Shown here piece by piece: positions 15,904 to 24,581 of a stretch of DNA of 64,000 bases. Below the pieces are notes generated by a model. It searched no databases. It had not been told where the DNA came from and worked only from the letters and a program-made list of their open reading frames with translations. Both the position numbers and the translations under genes were made by a program. Position 1 is the first letter of the stretch. Each line of letters starts with the position of its first letter. This DNA is from Pseudoteredinibacter isoporae (GTDB lineage: Bacteria > Pseudomonadota > Gammaproteobacteria > Pseudomonadales > Cellvibrionaceae): assembly GCF_011602085.1 (NCBI RefSeq), contig NZ_JAAONY010000002.1, positions 1,240,001 to 1,304,000 on the forward strand. Direction: 5' to 3'.

Positions 15904-17322
15904 CTACGTAAGACCAAAGCGCCAACTGGCTTGCTGCTTGAACACAATACGATTCGTCACCAAGGCAAATGCCACGCTGCAAACCAAAGTGATAAACATC
16001 ATATGGATAAAGTGGAATGGCGCCCAAATGTAGGTAAAGCCGGCATAGAGGCAACTGCCAAAAACTACCGTTGCAATAATGGCTCTCGCATCAACCTCTT
16101 TAAATGCAAGACCTGTGATAAACGCCGCCAATATGGGCATGGAGAGCAGACCATTCAGTTGCTGCATCAACGCCATAATGCCCTTTGAATCCATATAAAC
16201 AGGCACCATGACAATCGAGAGAATAACCATCAACAAAGACACCACGATACTGATTTTTTTCACACCCACTTCAGGATTGATATATTTCTCGTGAATATCA
16301 CAAACATAAAGTGCCGCCGAAGCATTGAGAATACTGTTATAAGTGCTCAAGATAGTCCCGAGCATGACCGCCGCATAAGCACCAGCCAGCCAGTCGGGCA
16401 GCAGATCTTTTACCAAGGTGCCATAGGCCGCATCACCAATATCACCATATAATTTATAGGCAACGACACCCGGGAGCACCACCATAGGTGGAATAATCAA
16501 CAGACGAATCAGCGCCGTCGCATAAACACCCTTCTGTGCTTCTTTTAAAGACTTACCCGCCAGCGCCCGTTGGGTAATATTCTGATTCGTTCCCCAGTAA
16601 AACACCTGAATAAAGAGCATTCCGGTAAACAGGGTATGCCAGGGGATATCCGAATCATTATCACCAATCAGCGTGAGGCGTTCGGCAGGCACACCGCTAA
16701 AATCAAAATCGATGGCCACCAAAGCCAGGACTACAACCACCAGCCCCATGATCAATAAACCAATGCCATTATAGGTGTCGGAAACCGCAACAGCCCGCAG
16801 GCCACCAAAAATCGCATACGATGCGCCTACCGTTGCAATCAGGATCGCGATGGTCATCTGGGAGATGTCTACCGTAAATAAATTGCTCATAAACAATGAG
16901 CCGGTAAACAGTAAGATCGGCAAGTAAATGAACAGATTGCCCAACAAGAAGAGCATCGATACGGTCGCGCGAATATTGGGATTGTTGTAACGCTTTTCCA
17001 GTAGCTCAGTTGTGGTTGTGCAGTTGTAACGGTAATACACCGGCAAGAGCACCTTGGCCAACACCAGCATACCGACTACTGCACCCAACTCCCACCAGGC
17101 CACAACAATGGCCTGGGCTCCATTGAGGCCAACCAGAGTGTCAGTACTGATATTGGTTAGCGTCAGTGACCCTGCAATGAACACCCAGCTCAAACCGTTG
17201 CCGGCAAGAAAATATTCGCGATTGGAATCTTCACTGCGGCTGTTCTGACGGCATTTCCAATAGGTAATCAGGGCAACCAGGCCCGTAATGACAAAAAATA
17301 CCGTGTACTGAATACCACTCAT
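15904..17322 (-). CDS. SSS-family sodium/solute symporter
   Basis: This is a 472-aa inner-membrane protein with about 12 to 13 hydrophobic segments of the sodium:solute symporter (SLC5-like) family. Landmarks are REYFLAGNGLSWVFIAGSLTLTNIS (family TM1 region), YWGTNQNITQRALAGKSLKEAQKG and AAVMLGTILSTYNSILNASAALYVCDI. A GGAG ribosome site precedes the ATG. It is about 50 residues shorter than the two related symporters at 29622 and 48725 and lacks their C-terminal extension. The NISAEQ sugar-subfamily motif of those two is replaced by NISTDT, so its substrate may differ. The metallophosphoesterase lies 95 bases downstream. Confidence 0.88.
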   Translation of the reverse strand: MSGIQYTVFFVITGLVALITYWKCRQNSRSEDSNREYFLAGNGLSWVFIAGSLTLTNISTDTLVGLNGAQAIVVAWWELGAVVGMLVLAKVLLPVYYRYNCTTTTELLEKRYNNPNIRATVSMLFLLGNLFIYLPILLFTGSLFMSNLFTVDISQMTIAILIATVGASYAIFGGLRAVAVSDTYNGIGLLIMGLVVVVLALVAIDFDFSGVPAERLTLIGDNDSDIPWHTLFTGMLFIQVFYWGTNQNITQRALAGKSLKEAQKGVYATALIRLLIIPPMVVLPGVVAYKLYGDIGDAAYGTLVKDLLPDWLAGAYAAVMLGTILSTYNSILNASAALYVCDIHEKYINPEVGVKKISIVVSLLMVILSIVMVPVYMDSKGIMALMQQLNGLLSMPILAAFITGLAFKEVDARAIIATVVFGSCLYAGFTYIWAPFHFIHMMFITLVCSVAFALVTNRIVFKQQASWRFGLT

Positions 17323-17566
17323 CTAATTCTCCAATCGGCCTGCTCAAGGGATAAAAACGAATGGTTTAGTTGCAACACAAACAGGGACCACCCTAACCAC
17401 TAAAATTAACCTTTTCCGCTTAGCTGCGGTAATACTATTTACACCTGCGATTATAGAAAAACACTATAACTGTTTGCCTTTACAGTTGTTGAGCTTACTC
17501 TCGTTAATGCCATTTTCCTTAAAATCGCTATCATTCAAGCCACTGCAGTTTCCACCACGATAAACG

Positions 17567-17595
17567 CAAAAAGGAGCTGCCTTTCGGCAGCTCCT
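17567..17595 (-). terminator. Rho-independent terminator of the TBDR gene at 17619
   Basis: Read on the minus strand, AGGAGCTGCC-GAAA-GGCAGCTCCT is a perfect 10-bp stem with a GNRA-type tetraloop, followed by five T residues. It starts about 25 bases past the TBDR stop. Confidence 0.92.
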
Positions 17596-17618
17596 GTTGC
17601 TCGCGCTGACTCGCTGGT

Positions 17619-20276
17619 TTAGAAGGTATAGTTCAAACCCAATAGAAAGCTGGAACCACTCTCATACACCGTAGTTGCACGATGATCAGCAATGTCCTGA
17701 TAGCGGTACAACTTCTCATTGGTCAGGTTAATGCCTTCAAGAGACAACTTGAGGTTCTCACTGATGTTGTAAAAGACACTGGCATCAACAAACGTCGTAT
17801 CTTCAACACCCTGAAAATCGTTTACACGACCAGCGACTGACTCCAGATAACCATCGCGATACGCCTGTGAAATACGCGCGCCCCAGTTTTCAGCCTCATA
17901 GTAAGCCGTCAGGTTATAGGAAATCTGAGATAGGCCCAAAAGGTCAGCGGTGATCTTTTCACCATTAATGAAATGTTCCGCTTCCGATTCCGCGTAGGTC
18001 ACATTGGCAATGACCCCAAAGCCTGCACCGAATTCATACTGGCCAGCCAGCTCGACACCCGTTAGCGTTGCCCCATTACCATTGACTGGCTTGGTGATCA
18101 CGAAAATACGCCCTTCATCACCCGGTGGTAGCAACTCCGGCGGTAAGCCCGTTTGAGTGTAAGGAACGTTGCTGGACTCGGTTACCACAAAGGAGGCCAT
18201 GTCCTTGGTAAACACCCCCAGAGAAACATAGTTAATTTCACCAAAGTAATATTCGAAAGAGGCTTCGAAAGAATCGGCAATAAACGGTTTCAATTCAGGG
18301 TTACCGCGTGCGATCGTTCCGCCGGCAAAACCAATATTCGCCGACGCACGTAAATCACCCAGGCTTGGGCGGCTGAGGTTACGGTTCGCACTGAAGCGGA
18401 ACAGCAATTCTTCGCTCAGATCTACTGTAACATTCAAAGAAGGCAGAATTTCGGAATAACTGCTGTCAATGGATACCGGCTCGAAGCGTGCTGGCTGCCC
18501 AGCTTCTCTCACCAGAAGATCCCCGGAACTGGTCACATCCGTAGTGGCATAACGGACACCAAAGTTGGCCCGAATATTTTCTACTTCAATATTGTACTGG
18601 GCATAAAGCGCGGCAGTCTCTTCCTCTACCTGATAGGCGCTGCCTTCAATGTTGTCGGCAGGGGTCAGATCACGGGTAAACAAACGATCGGTGTTCCGAG
18701 CATTCAAACCGGCAGCCAGAATATTGGGAAAGCTGGCTTGCACATCGGCAACCGTAAAATTACGCGTGGTGGCTGTCGAAAAAGGTCCGGAAACATAACT
18801 GATACCCAAATCTTCCAGGTTTCGTACCGTCTGGCGACGCTCATAACCATCGGATTCGTAGTTCTTGTACTGCAAGCCGAAATCCAGGCTGCTGCTATCG
18901 TTGATCTCGTAGGAAAAATCCGCCTTCAGAGTGGTGAACTCATTACTGATAAAATCTTCACGGGTATCCGCACGGTGCAGCTGATATGCCGAAGGATCAG
19001 CAATATCGAAATCGTAAGTATTGTTACCCTCAGGGCTGTCACGATAGTCAAAGCTGAAGGTGTGACCCGTGGAAATCAGATATACCTTGTCATGTACGGG
19101 CGCATCGAATTCGGATTTCGAGTAACCCGCCGTGAACTTGGCCGTTAGGGAATCACTCAAGCTTGCATCGGCTTCAAAAATGAACTGGCTAAATTCTGTT
19201 TCTGATTGGTTGAATTTCGACTCATTACGAATATCAGCATCAAGAAATTCAGCGTACACGATGCTGCTACCACGAACCTCAAAGTCGTTTATCTGGCGAT
19301 AACCACGGGTTGCGGCATTGTATTCACGTGCATCACTTTCAAGCTTGCCGTAGATGATATCGGTGGACAGCAGCAAATCATCACTCACGTTCCACTGCAA
19401 AGCTAGGGTAATGCCCGTTCTATCCTGACTGTTTGAAACCGAACTGATGGTGTTGGCAACCGGATAGGCCAGAGAGCCATCACTCAATCTCGCCTGATCA
19501 GCCTCACTGATGTCAGGACCAAAGCTACTGGTTGAAAACCCTTCCCACTGCCAGTTACGGTGGCCAAACTCAACACTGTCTGATTGACTGTGGGCCACAG
19601 AGAAAGTTGCACCGAAATCACCCCAGGTGTTGGACACCAGAGCCGCAATACGAGGGTTATACTCTTCAGAGTTTTCGGCATAACTCAATTTTCCGGACAA
19701 AGCACCTTTAAAGCCATCGTAATCAAACGGTTTGGGCGTTCGCAGGTTAACGGTACCCGCGATACCACCCTCATCCAATTTAGCTTCAGATGATTTATAC
19801 ACATCGATGCGGTTAAACAATTCAGATGCAAAAATATTAAAATCGAAACTGCGGGTACGACTCACTGAACCTCGGGAATCCAAAATGGAGGCGTTAGTTG
19901 CCAACGCTTCCATGCCATTCAATTGAGTCCGGGTAAAATCCGCCCCCAATCCACGCAGGGCAATCTGTCGACCCTCACCGTTATCACGATTGATCGTCAC
20001 ACCCGGGATACGCTGAAGTGATTCAGCCAGGTTCAGATCCGGAAAGTCAGCAATATCTTCTGCCACAATACTTTCCTGGGAACCTACCGCATTGCGCTTT
20101 AAATCCTGCCCCAGCATCAAGCTGGAGCGGAAGCCTTTCACCGTTACCTCTTCCATAAGCTCGGCCGACGCATCAGGCTCGGTACTCTGGGCGAGCGCAG
20201 CTCCTGAGCCCAAACCTAGCGCCACCGTTGCCACACTGCTTGCTATCAGCGTTTTGTTAAAGGGTATACAACTCAT
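17619..20276 (-). CDS. TonB-dependent receptor (Xanthomonas/Caulobacter-type)
   Basis: This 885-aa outer-membrane receptor has a signal peptide ending near SGAALAQ, a TonB-box region (EEVTVKGFRSSL) and a plug with DLNLAESLQRIPGVTINRDNGEGRQIALRGLG and EGGIAGTVNLRTPKPFDY. These are hallmarks of the large receptor subfamily of carbohydrate scavengers in Xanthomonas and Caulobacter. The barrel ends in LNYTF. The divergent LysR gene lies 530 bp away and the alpha-L-fucosidase genes beyond it, so a fucosylated oligosaccharide is the likely cargo (inference). It has no SusD partner, as normal for Proteobacteria. Confidence 0.93.
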   Translation of the reverse strand: MSCIPFNKTLIASSVATVALGLGSGAALAQSTEPDASAELMEEVTVKGFRSSLMLGQDLKRNAVGSQESIVAEDIADFPDLNLAESLQRIPGVTINRDNGEGRQIALRGLGADFTRTQLNGMEALATNASILDSRGSVSRTRSFDFNIFASELFNRIDVYKSSEAKLDEGGIAGTVNLRTPKPFDYDGFKGALSGKLSYAENSEEYNPRIAALVSNTWGDFGATFSVAHSQSDSVEFGHRNWQWEGFSTSSFGPDISEADQARLSDGSLAYPVANTISSVSNSQDRTGITLALQWNVSDDLLLSTDIIYGKLESDAREYNAATRGYRQINDFEVRGSSIVYAEFLDADIRNESKFNQSETEFSQFIFEADASLSDSLTAKFTAGYSKSEFDAPVHDKVYLISTGHTFSFDYRDSPEGNNTYDFDIADPSAYQLHRADTREDFISNEFTTLKADFSYEINDSSSLDFGLQYKNYESDGYERRQTVRNLEDLGISYVSGPFSTATTRNFTVADVQASFPNILAAGLNARNTDRLFTRDLTPADNIEGSAYQVEEETAALYAQYNIEVENIRANFGVRYATTDVTSSGDLLVREAGQPARFEPVSIDSSYSEILPSLNVTVDLSEELLFRFSANRNLSRPSLGDLRASANIGFAGGTIARGNPELKPFIADSFEASFEYYFGEINYVSLGVFTKDMASFVVTESSNVPYTQTGLPPELLPPGDEGRIFVITKPVNGNGATLTGVELAGQYEFGAGFGVIANVTYAESEAEHFINGEKITADLLGLSQISYNLTAYYEAENWGARISQAYRDGYLESVAGRVNDFQGVEDTTFVDASVFYNISENLKLSLEGINLTNEKLYRYQDIADHRATTVYESGSSFLLGLNYTF

Positions 20277-20805
20277 GTTCGTCTCCGATCAAGCCAATTA
20301 ATGGCCTTATATTTATTTATATCGAACGCATATTTATTCTTTGCTGTTGAAAACTTATTCAACGCTGAAAATATATCGAACCACCGCCGAGCCCGGTAAT
20401 ACGTATTATGTATGCGCTATAGGTGCAACCTATACCCTTTCTGAGACCTCATTGGATCATTCACATAGGCATTTACAACAAACGAAGTACAGCGACGATC
20501 CCCCAAAACAAGAAACAAGTATCGAGCAAAGACAGAGGCCAACGGGCCTGCCAAAACCCCTATAAAGCAGAAGCCGTACGACCATGAACACCATAAAAAT
20601 GCAATAAAATAAGCGCTTGAGGCCGCGATTCGAACAACCTTGAGAATTGGCAATCCATCAAAGCCACAGTTTTTGTAGGCTATTTATTGGAAACAACCCA
20701 CCTCTTTACAAGCCATAAAGCCATTGAATCCCAAGCATAGCTTGGGATTGCAGCTCCAGGTTTTATCCCTTATGGTATCGAAAATACCAATAAGCCTGGA
20801 ACAAT
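20277..20805. promoter_or_regulatory. Divergent promoter region between TBDR and LysR genes, with inverted repeats
   Basis: This gap of 529 bp has no convincing ORF. It holds three inverted repeats: TATAGGT-GCA-ACCTATA (20418-20434), ATCCCAAGC-ATA-GCTTGGGAT (20728-20748) and GGTAT-CGAAA-ATACC (20774-20788). The last lies just 17 bases before the LysR start, the position expected for an autoregulatory LysR-type box. The first lies about 140 bases before the TBDR start. The middle one could be an operator or a hairpin. Operator roles are inferred from symmetry and position only. Confidence 0.45.
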
Positions 20806-21729
20806 ATGGACCGTCATCTGCAGCAATTTAAAAAGGTGGTTGAAGTCGGCAGCATCAATGCCGCCGCCGAAGCGCTATACATCAGTCAGCCAACCCTTAC
20901 CCAGAACATTAAAAAACTGGAAGAGCGCATTGGCAGTAAATTGCTGAACCGCACTCCCCAGGGAATTACACCGACCGCCTACGGCGAAGTTTTATACGAT
21001 CACGTTCGCGCGATGGATAATACCTACCAACAGGCCATGGAAAAAATAAAAATCCTGAAGCACAAAAAATCCTTTGCACTGCAAATCGGCTCAGGCTTTG
21101 TGTGCTGGGAAGTCTGTGTGAAAGACAGCCTCAAACGTTTTCAGAAGCGGCAACCCGATGCCAGTGTTCACATTGAAATAGGCAATAATTTATACCTTTA
21201 TGATCGAGCACTGTCCGGGCATCTGGATTTATTCTTTGGGCACCAAATCCTTGGACTGGACAAAAAGCCGGGCGTGAAATTCATTCCCCTGTGGAAAACC
21301 ACGCACTGTTACTTTGCGCGCAATGAACATCCACTGGCAGGTAAGCCTATCGCTTACGAAGAAATGGCAGCCTACCCCTGGCTTGAAGTATCCCATCACG
21401 ACTCACGCTATCTCGCTTATATTAAAAGCGTGGAAGAAAACCCTCTGGAACAGGAGCGACGCAATCATGACATTGCTCGAGTATCCACAAATTCAATGAG
21501 CGTAGGCCTGGAATTACTTCTGGAAGAAGATTTAATTTTACCGTTCGTTTCTGAATACACTCAGCTGCTGTCTACAAAGGGAGTCAGTAAACTCGATGTG
21601 CAAGAACCCGCAATTGAAGAACAAGTCGGGGTTTATGTACCCGAAGACAATATCAAACAAGAGGCTCTGGACTTTATCGCCTATGTGCAAGAGAGCACGA
21701 TTCCTTTCGACAAGTTCAGACAGGCATAA
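20806..21729 (+). CDS. LysR-family transcriptional regulator
   Basis: This 307-aa regulator has an N-terminal winged helix-turn-helix (residues 1-62: LQQFKKVVEVGSINAAAEALYISQPTLTQNIKKLE) and a LysR substrate-binding domain (about 90-300). It is divergent from the TBDR gene and convergent with the GH95 fucosidase gene, so it probably regulates the receptor and perhaps the fucosidases. The effector is not known; an L-fucose-related metabolite is a guess from context. Confidence 0.9.
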   Translation: MDRHLQQFKKVVEVGSINAAAEALYISQPTLTQNIKKLEERIGSKLLNRTPQGITPTAYGEVLYDHVRAMDNTYQQAMEKIKILKHKKSFALQIGSGFVCWEVCVKDSLKRFQKRQPDASVHIEIGNNLYLYDRALSGHLDLFFGHQILGLDKKPGVKFIPLWKTTHCYFARNEHPLAGKPIAYEEMAAYPWLEVSHHDSRYLAYIKSVEENPLEQERRNHDIARVSTNSMSVGLELLLEEDLILPFVSEYTQLLSTKGVSKLDVQEPAIEEQVGVYVPEDNIKQEALDFIAYVQESTIPFDKFRQA

Positions 21730-21784
21730 GGCGCTCGGTTGAGCACCTTTTACCTAACTAAGGCTCATGATTGATGATCATGAT

Positions 21785-24274
21785 TCAGAGCCGATAAAGA
21801 TACGGCTGACCTGCGGTCAGAGTTACCGTGCTCAGGGTTTTGCCCACTCGAATGCGATAGCTGCCTGTCCGTTGCGCAAGCAGCCTGGCCTCGACCAGCT
21901 CACCAGCACGCCAAATGATGTCGACCTGCACACCGCCACGAGCACGCAAACCTTTCACTTCTCCATCTGGCCAGGCGGTTGGCAAGGCCGGCAATAAAGC
22001 GATGACACCCGCATGAGATTGCAGGAGCATCTCTGCCATTCCTGCAGTGCCACCTTCGTTACCATCCAACTGAAAAGGCGGATGGGCTACCAGCAAATTA
22101 CTGTAAATGCCCCCTCCCGATTCACCATATTTAATGCTTTTTTCATTGGTAAGCCTGAGCAGGCGACGCAATAGCTGATGGGCCTTATCACCATCGTGCA
22201 AACGAGACCAGAAATTAATTTTCCAGGCAATCGACCAGCCAGTACCGCCATCACCGCGCGCCACCAGTGACACTTTTGCAGCATCGGCCAAGGCAGGAGT
22301 GGCTTCCAGGTTAATTTGATTACCTGGGTACAGTGCAAATAACTGAGAGACGTGACGGTGTTTACTGTCTGGATCATCGCGATCTTCAGCCCATTCCTGC
22401 AACTGCCCCCAGCGCCCAATTCTGGGGCCCTGCAACATCGACTTGGCCTTTGCAACTTGATCACAAAATGACTGATGATCTTGCAGAACATTACAGGCCT
22501 CACCAATATTATTGAATAAATCCCAGGCCAGCTGCTGATCCATAGCAGCACCTTTGGAAATACCACCGTGTTCCGGTGAGTAACTGGGCGAGGAAATCAG
22601 TTCTCCCTGTTCATTCGTTTGCAGATAGTGCAACCAAAACTCAGCGGCTTCTTTCATGATTGGCCAAGCGCGTTGTTCCAGATACTGCTCATCCAGGCTG
22701 AATGCGTAATGTTGCCAGGCGTGTTGACTTAACCATGCAGCCCCACCCGGAAAATAACCCCAGGGAAACCCCCAACCCGGTGCGGTGTAGCCAAAAGGGT
22801 TGTTCATGGTATTGACCACCCAACCTGGGCTCCCGAACACCTGCTTCGCAGTTTTGCGACCGGGTTCGCGCAAACGATCCATATATTCAATCAGAGGCTG
22901 CTGCAGCTCTCCCAACCCCGTAACTTCAGCGGGCCAATAAATCATTTGTATATTGATATTAAAATGATAGTCCGAGGCCCAAGCCGGATTCAGACGATCA
23001 TTCCATTTACCCTGTAAATTGGCAGGCATGGACCCAGGGCGCGATGCGCTGATCAACAGATAACGTCCGTATTGAAAAAACAAGGCCTCAAGAGCGGGAT
23101 CAGCGGCACCGCTCCGGTAACGCTGTAATCGTTGCTCAGTGGTCAAATTCGACAGGGCTGCATCACTGCCATCAAGCCTCAAGTACATACGCTCAAACAA
23201 GCCTTTGTAATCTTCTTGATGCCGCGCCAGTAATGTGTCGAAATCCAGCGTTTCAACAGCATCCAAAACCTGTTGATTGTCCGCCGCAAAATCTCTTCCT
23301 TTATAGTGTGGCGCCACTGCTTGGTATTCCGTTGCAGCGGCCAGCGTTAGCTGTAGTTCTTTGGCTCCGGATACCATCAGGGCATTGTCGGAAAAACTCA
23401 GGCTGGCCCCTGGTGCATCAATGTCCAAGCTCGCCTCAAACTTCATACCGTTGCGTTTCAGCGCACCCACCAAACGCAGTCGTCCTTCACTCCATTGAAT
23501 ATCGTGTTGATGCAGAGACTGGAGGCCGATTCGATAGTCCTGCCCCCGTTCCGAGGTGTTACTGAATTGAGCACTGATAATACGGTCTGGATAACTGGCA
23601 AAGACTGTTCTGCGATGCTCAATCCCACGCGCAGTGTAAGTAATGTTAACGATGCCCTGTTCAAGATCCAGCTCACGTCGGTACTCACTCGCCTCGCCCT
23701 GATCAACAAGGGCCACTCGAATATCCGCAAACGGTTGATAGGCACCAAAGCCTTTATAATAGCTATAACCATCAGACGAGCGCTCCTCCCCAAGAAACTG
23801 GCCGGACATCTTCTCCTGGGCCAGCTCATTGGCTTTCTCGAATTTTCCCTGATTCAGTAATTCGCGCACCTGAGGCAAGTAACGATGGCCATCCGGACGA
23901 TTACCCCCCTCATAAGCTGGCCATTCGCCGGCCCCACCTTCCCAGAGTGATTCCTCATTGAATTGAATATGTTCCTCGTCTACGCCTCCAAATACCATAG
24001 CCGCCAATCGACCATTGCCAATCGGTAACGCCTGGCTCATCCAGTCTTGTGCCGGCTTGTCATACCATAGAACGAGGGAAGTAGCAGATTTTGACGCCTC
24101 AGACGTCTTAATAGAGTCATCTATCGTAACGACTTCTGGCGGCTGATCTGAGCAGGCAACACTCCCAAAAATCAGAACAGACAGCAAACCGTAAAGGCCG
24201 GGCCTCTGCACCCGCTCACGAGATGCGCCAGCTTTATATGAGTCATTGAACTTGTTGAGTAGTGGGTATCGCAT
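21785..24274 (-). CDS. GH95 alpha-L-fucosidase, lipoprotein
   Basis: This is an 829-aa enzyme of glycoside hydrolase family 95 (inverting exo-alpha-L-fucosidase or L-galactosidase), counted from the ATG at 24274. An ATG at 24319 in the same frame has no ribosome site and would only lengthen the N-terminus. The signal sequence has a lipobox GSVAC (Cys41), so the enzyme is probably lipid-anchored. Domain order: N-terminal beta-sandwich (LWYDKPAQDWMSQALPIGNGRLAAMVFG), then (alpha/alpha)6 barrel with the Asn pair in FNINIQMIYW (Asn439 and Asn441), the catalytic acid region SPSYSPEHGG (Glu568) and WSRLHDGD near the C-terminus, then a beta domain. It is divergent from the GH151-like gene, with palindromic operators between them. 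Confidence 0.93.
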   Translation of the reverse strand: MRYPLLNKFNDSYKAGASRERVQRPGLYGLLSVLIFGSVACSDQPPEVVTIDDSIKTSEASKSATSLVLWYDKPAQDWMSQALPIGNGRLAAMVFGGVDEEHIQFNEESLWEGGAGEWPAYEGGNRPDGHRYLPQVRELLNQGKFEKANELAQEKMSGQFLGEERSSDGYSYYKGFGAYQPFADIRVALVDQGEASEYRRELDLEQGIVNITYTARGIEHRRTVFASYPDRIISAQFSNTSERGQDYRIGLQSLHQHDIQWSEGRLRLVGALKRNGMKFEASLDIDAPGASLSFSDNALMVSGAKELQLTLAAATEYQAVAPHYKGRDFAADNQQVLDAVETLDFDTLLARHQEDYKGLFERMYLRLDGSDAALSNLTTEQRLQRYRSGAADPALEALFFQYGRYLLISASRPGSMPANLQGKWNDRLNPAWASDYHFNINIQMIYWPAEVTGLGELQQPLIEYMDRLREPGRKTAKQVFGSPGWVVNTMNNPFGYTAPGWGFPWGYFPGGAAWLSQHAWQHYAFSLDEQYLEQRAWPIMKEAAEFWLHYLQTNEQGELISSPSYSPEHGGISKGAAMDQQLAWDLFNNIGEACNVLQDHQSFCDQVAKAKSMLQGPRIGRWGQLQEWAEDRDDPDSKHRHVSQLFALYPGNQINLEATPALADAAKVSLVARGDGGTGWSIAWKINFWSRLHDGDKAHQLLRRLLRLTNEKSIKYGESGGGIYSNLLVAHPPFQLDGNEGGTAGMAEMLLQSHAGVIALLPALPTAWPDGEVKGLRARGGVQVDIIWRAGELVEARLLAQRTGSYRIRVGKTLSTVTLTAGQPYLYRL

Positions 24275-24350
24275 AGTCTGCCCATTCGCTGAATACTGGA
24301 TAAGCTTATATACCGACATTTCAAACGTCGGCAGGATGTTTTAGTATGAC

Positions 24351-24388
24351 TTATATTATAAAAACTATTTTCATATGTACATATGAAA
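24351..24388. promoter_or_regulatory. Two operator candidates between the fucosidase genes
   Basis: TTATATTATAA (24351-24361) is identical to the 11-mer at 45074-45084 and to the reverse complement of 44233-44243, both next to the FadR-type regulator gene. TTTCATATGTACATATGAAA (24369-24388) is a perfect 20-bp palindrome. Its half-site TTTCATAT also occurs at 52240-52247 in front of the IclR-linked operon. The surrounding 262 bp is very A+T rich and lies between divergent genes, as expected for a shared control region. Confidence 0.55.
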
Positions 24389-24581
24389 TATTTTTTCTAT
24401 TTATATACATAAAGATATTTATGGTCTATATTGCGAGACAATCGCTCAAATATTTGTGAATACGCTTGCTTAAGACACACAGGTTGCGCCACAAAAACTT
24501 GTTTGTAGCGTGTCAACGGCCCCAATGCCCAACTATAAATTCAGACAGGGGCCCAGCAATTGAATTTTGGAGTTACACTTA

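Noticed and set aside
20728-20748. Reading the ATCCCAAGC/GCTTGGGAT inverted repeat as a terminator
   Set aside because: No T tract follows on either strand and no gene ends near it.
12209-24274. A Cellvibrio-type xyloglucan locus (GH31, GH95 and TBDR are found in such loci)
   Set aside because: There is no GH74, GH5, GH9 or GH35 gene, the GH31 nucleophile motif is not of the alpha-xylosidase form, and GH31 and GH95 lie in different operons.
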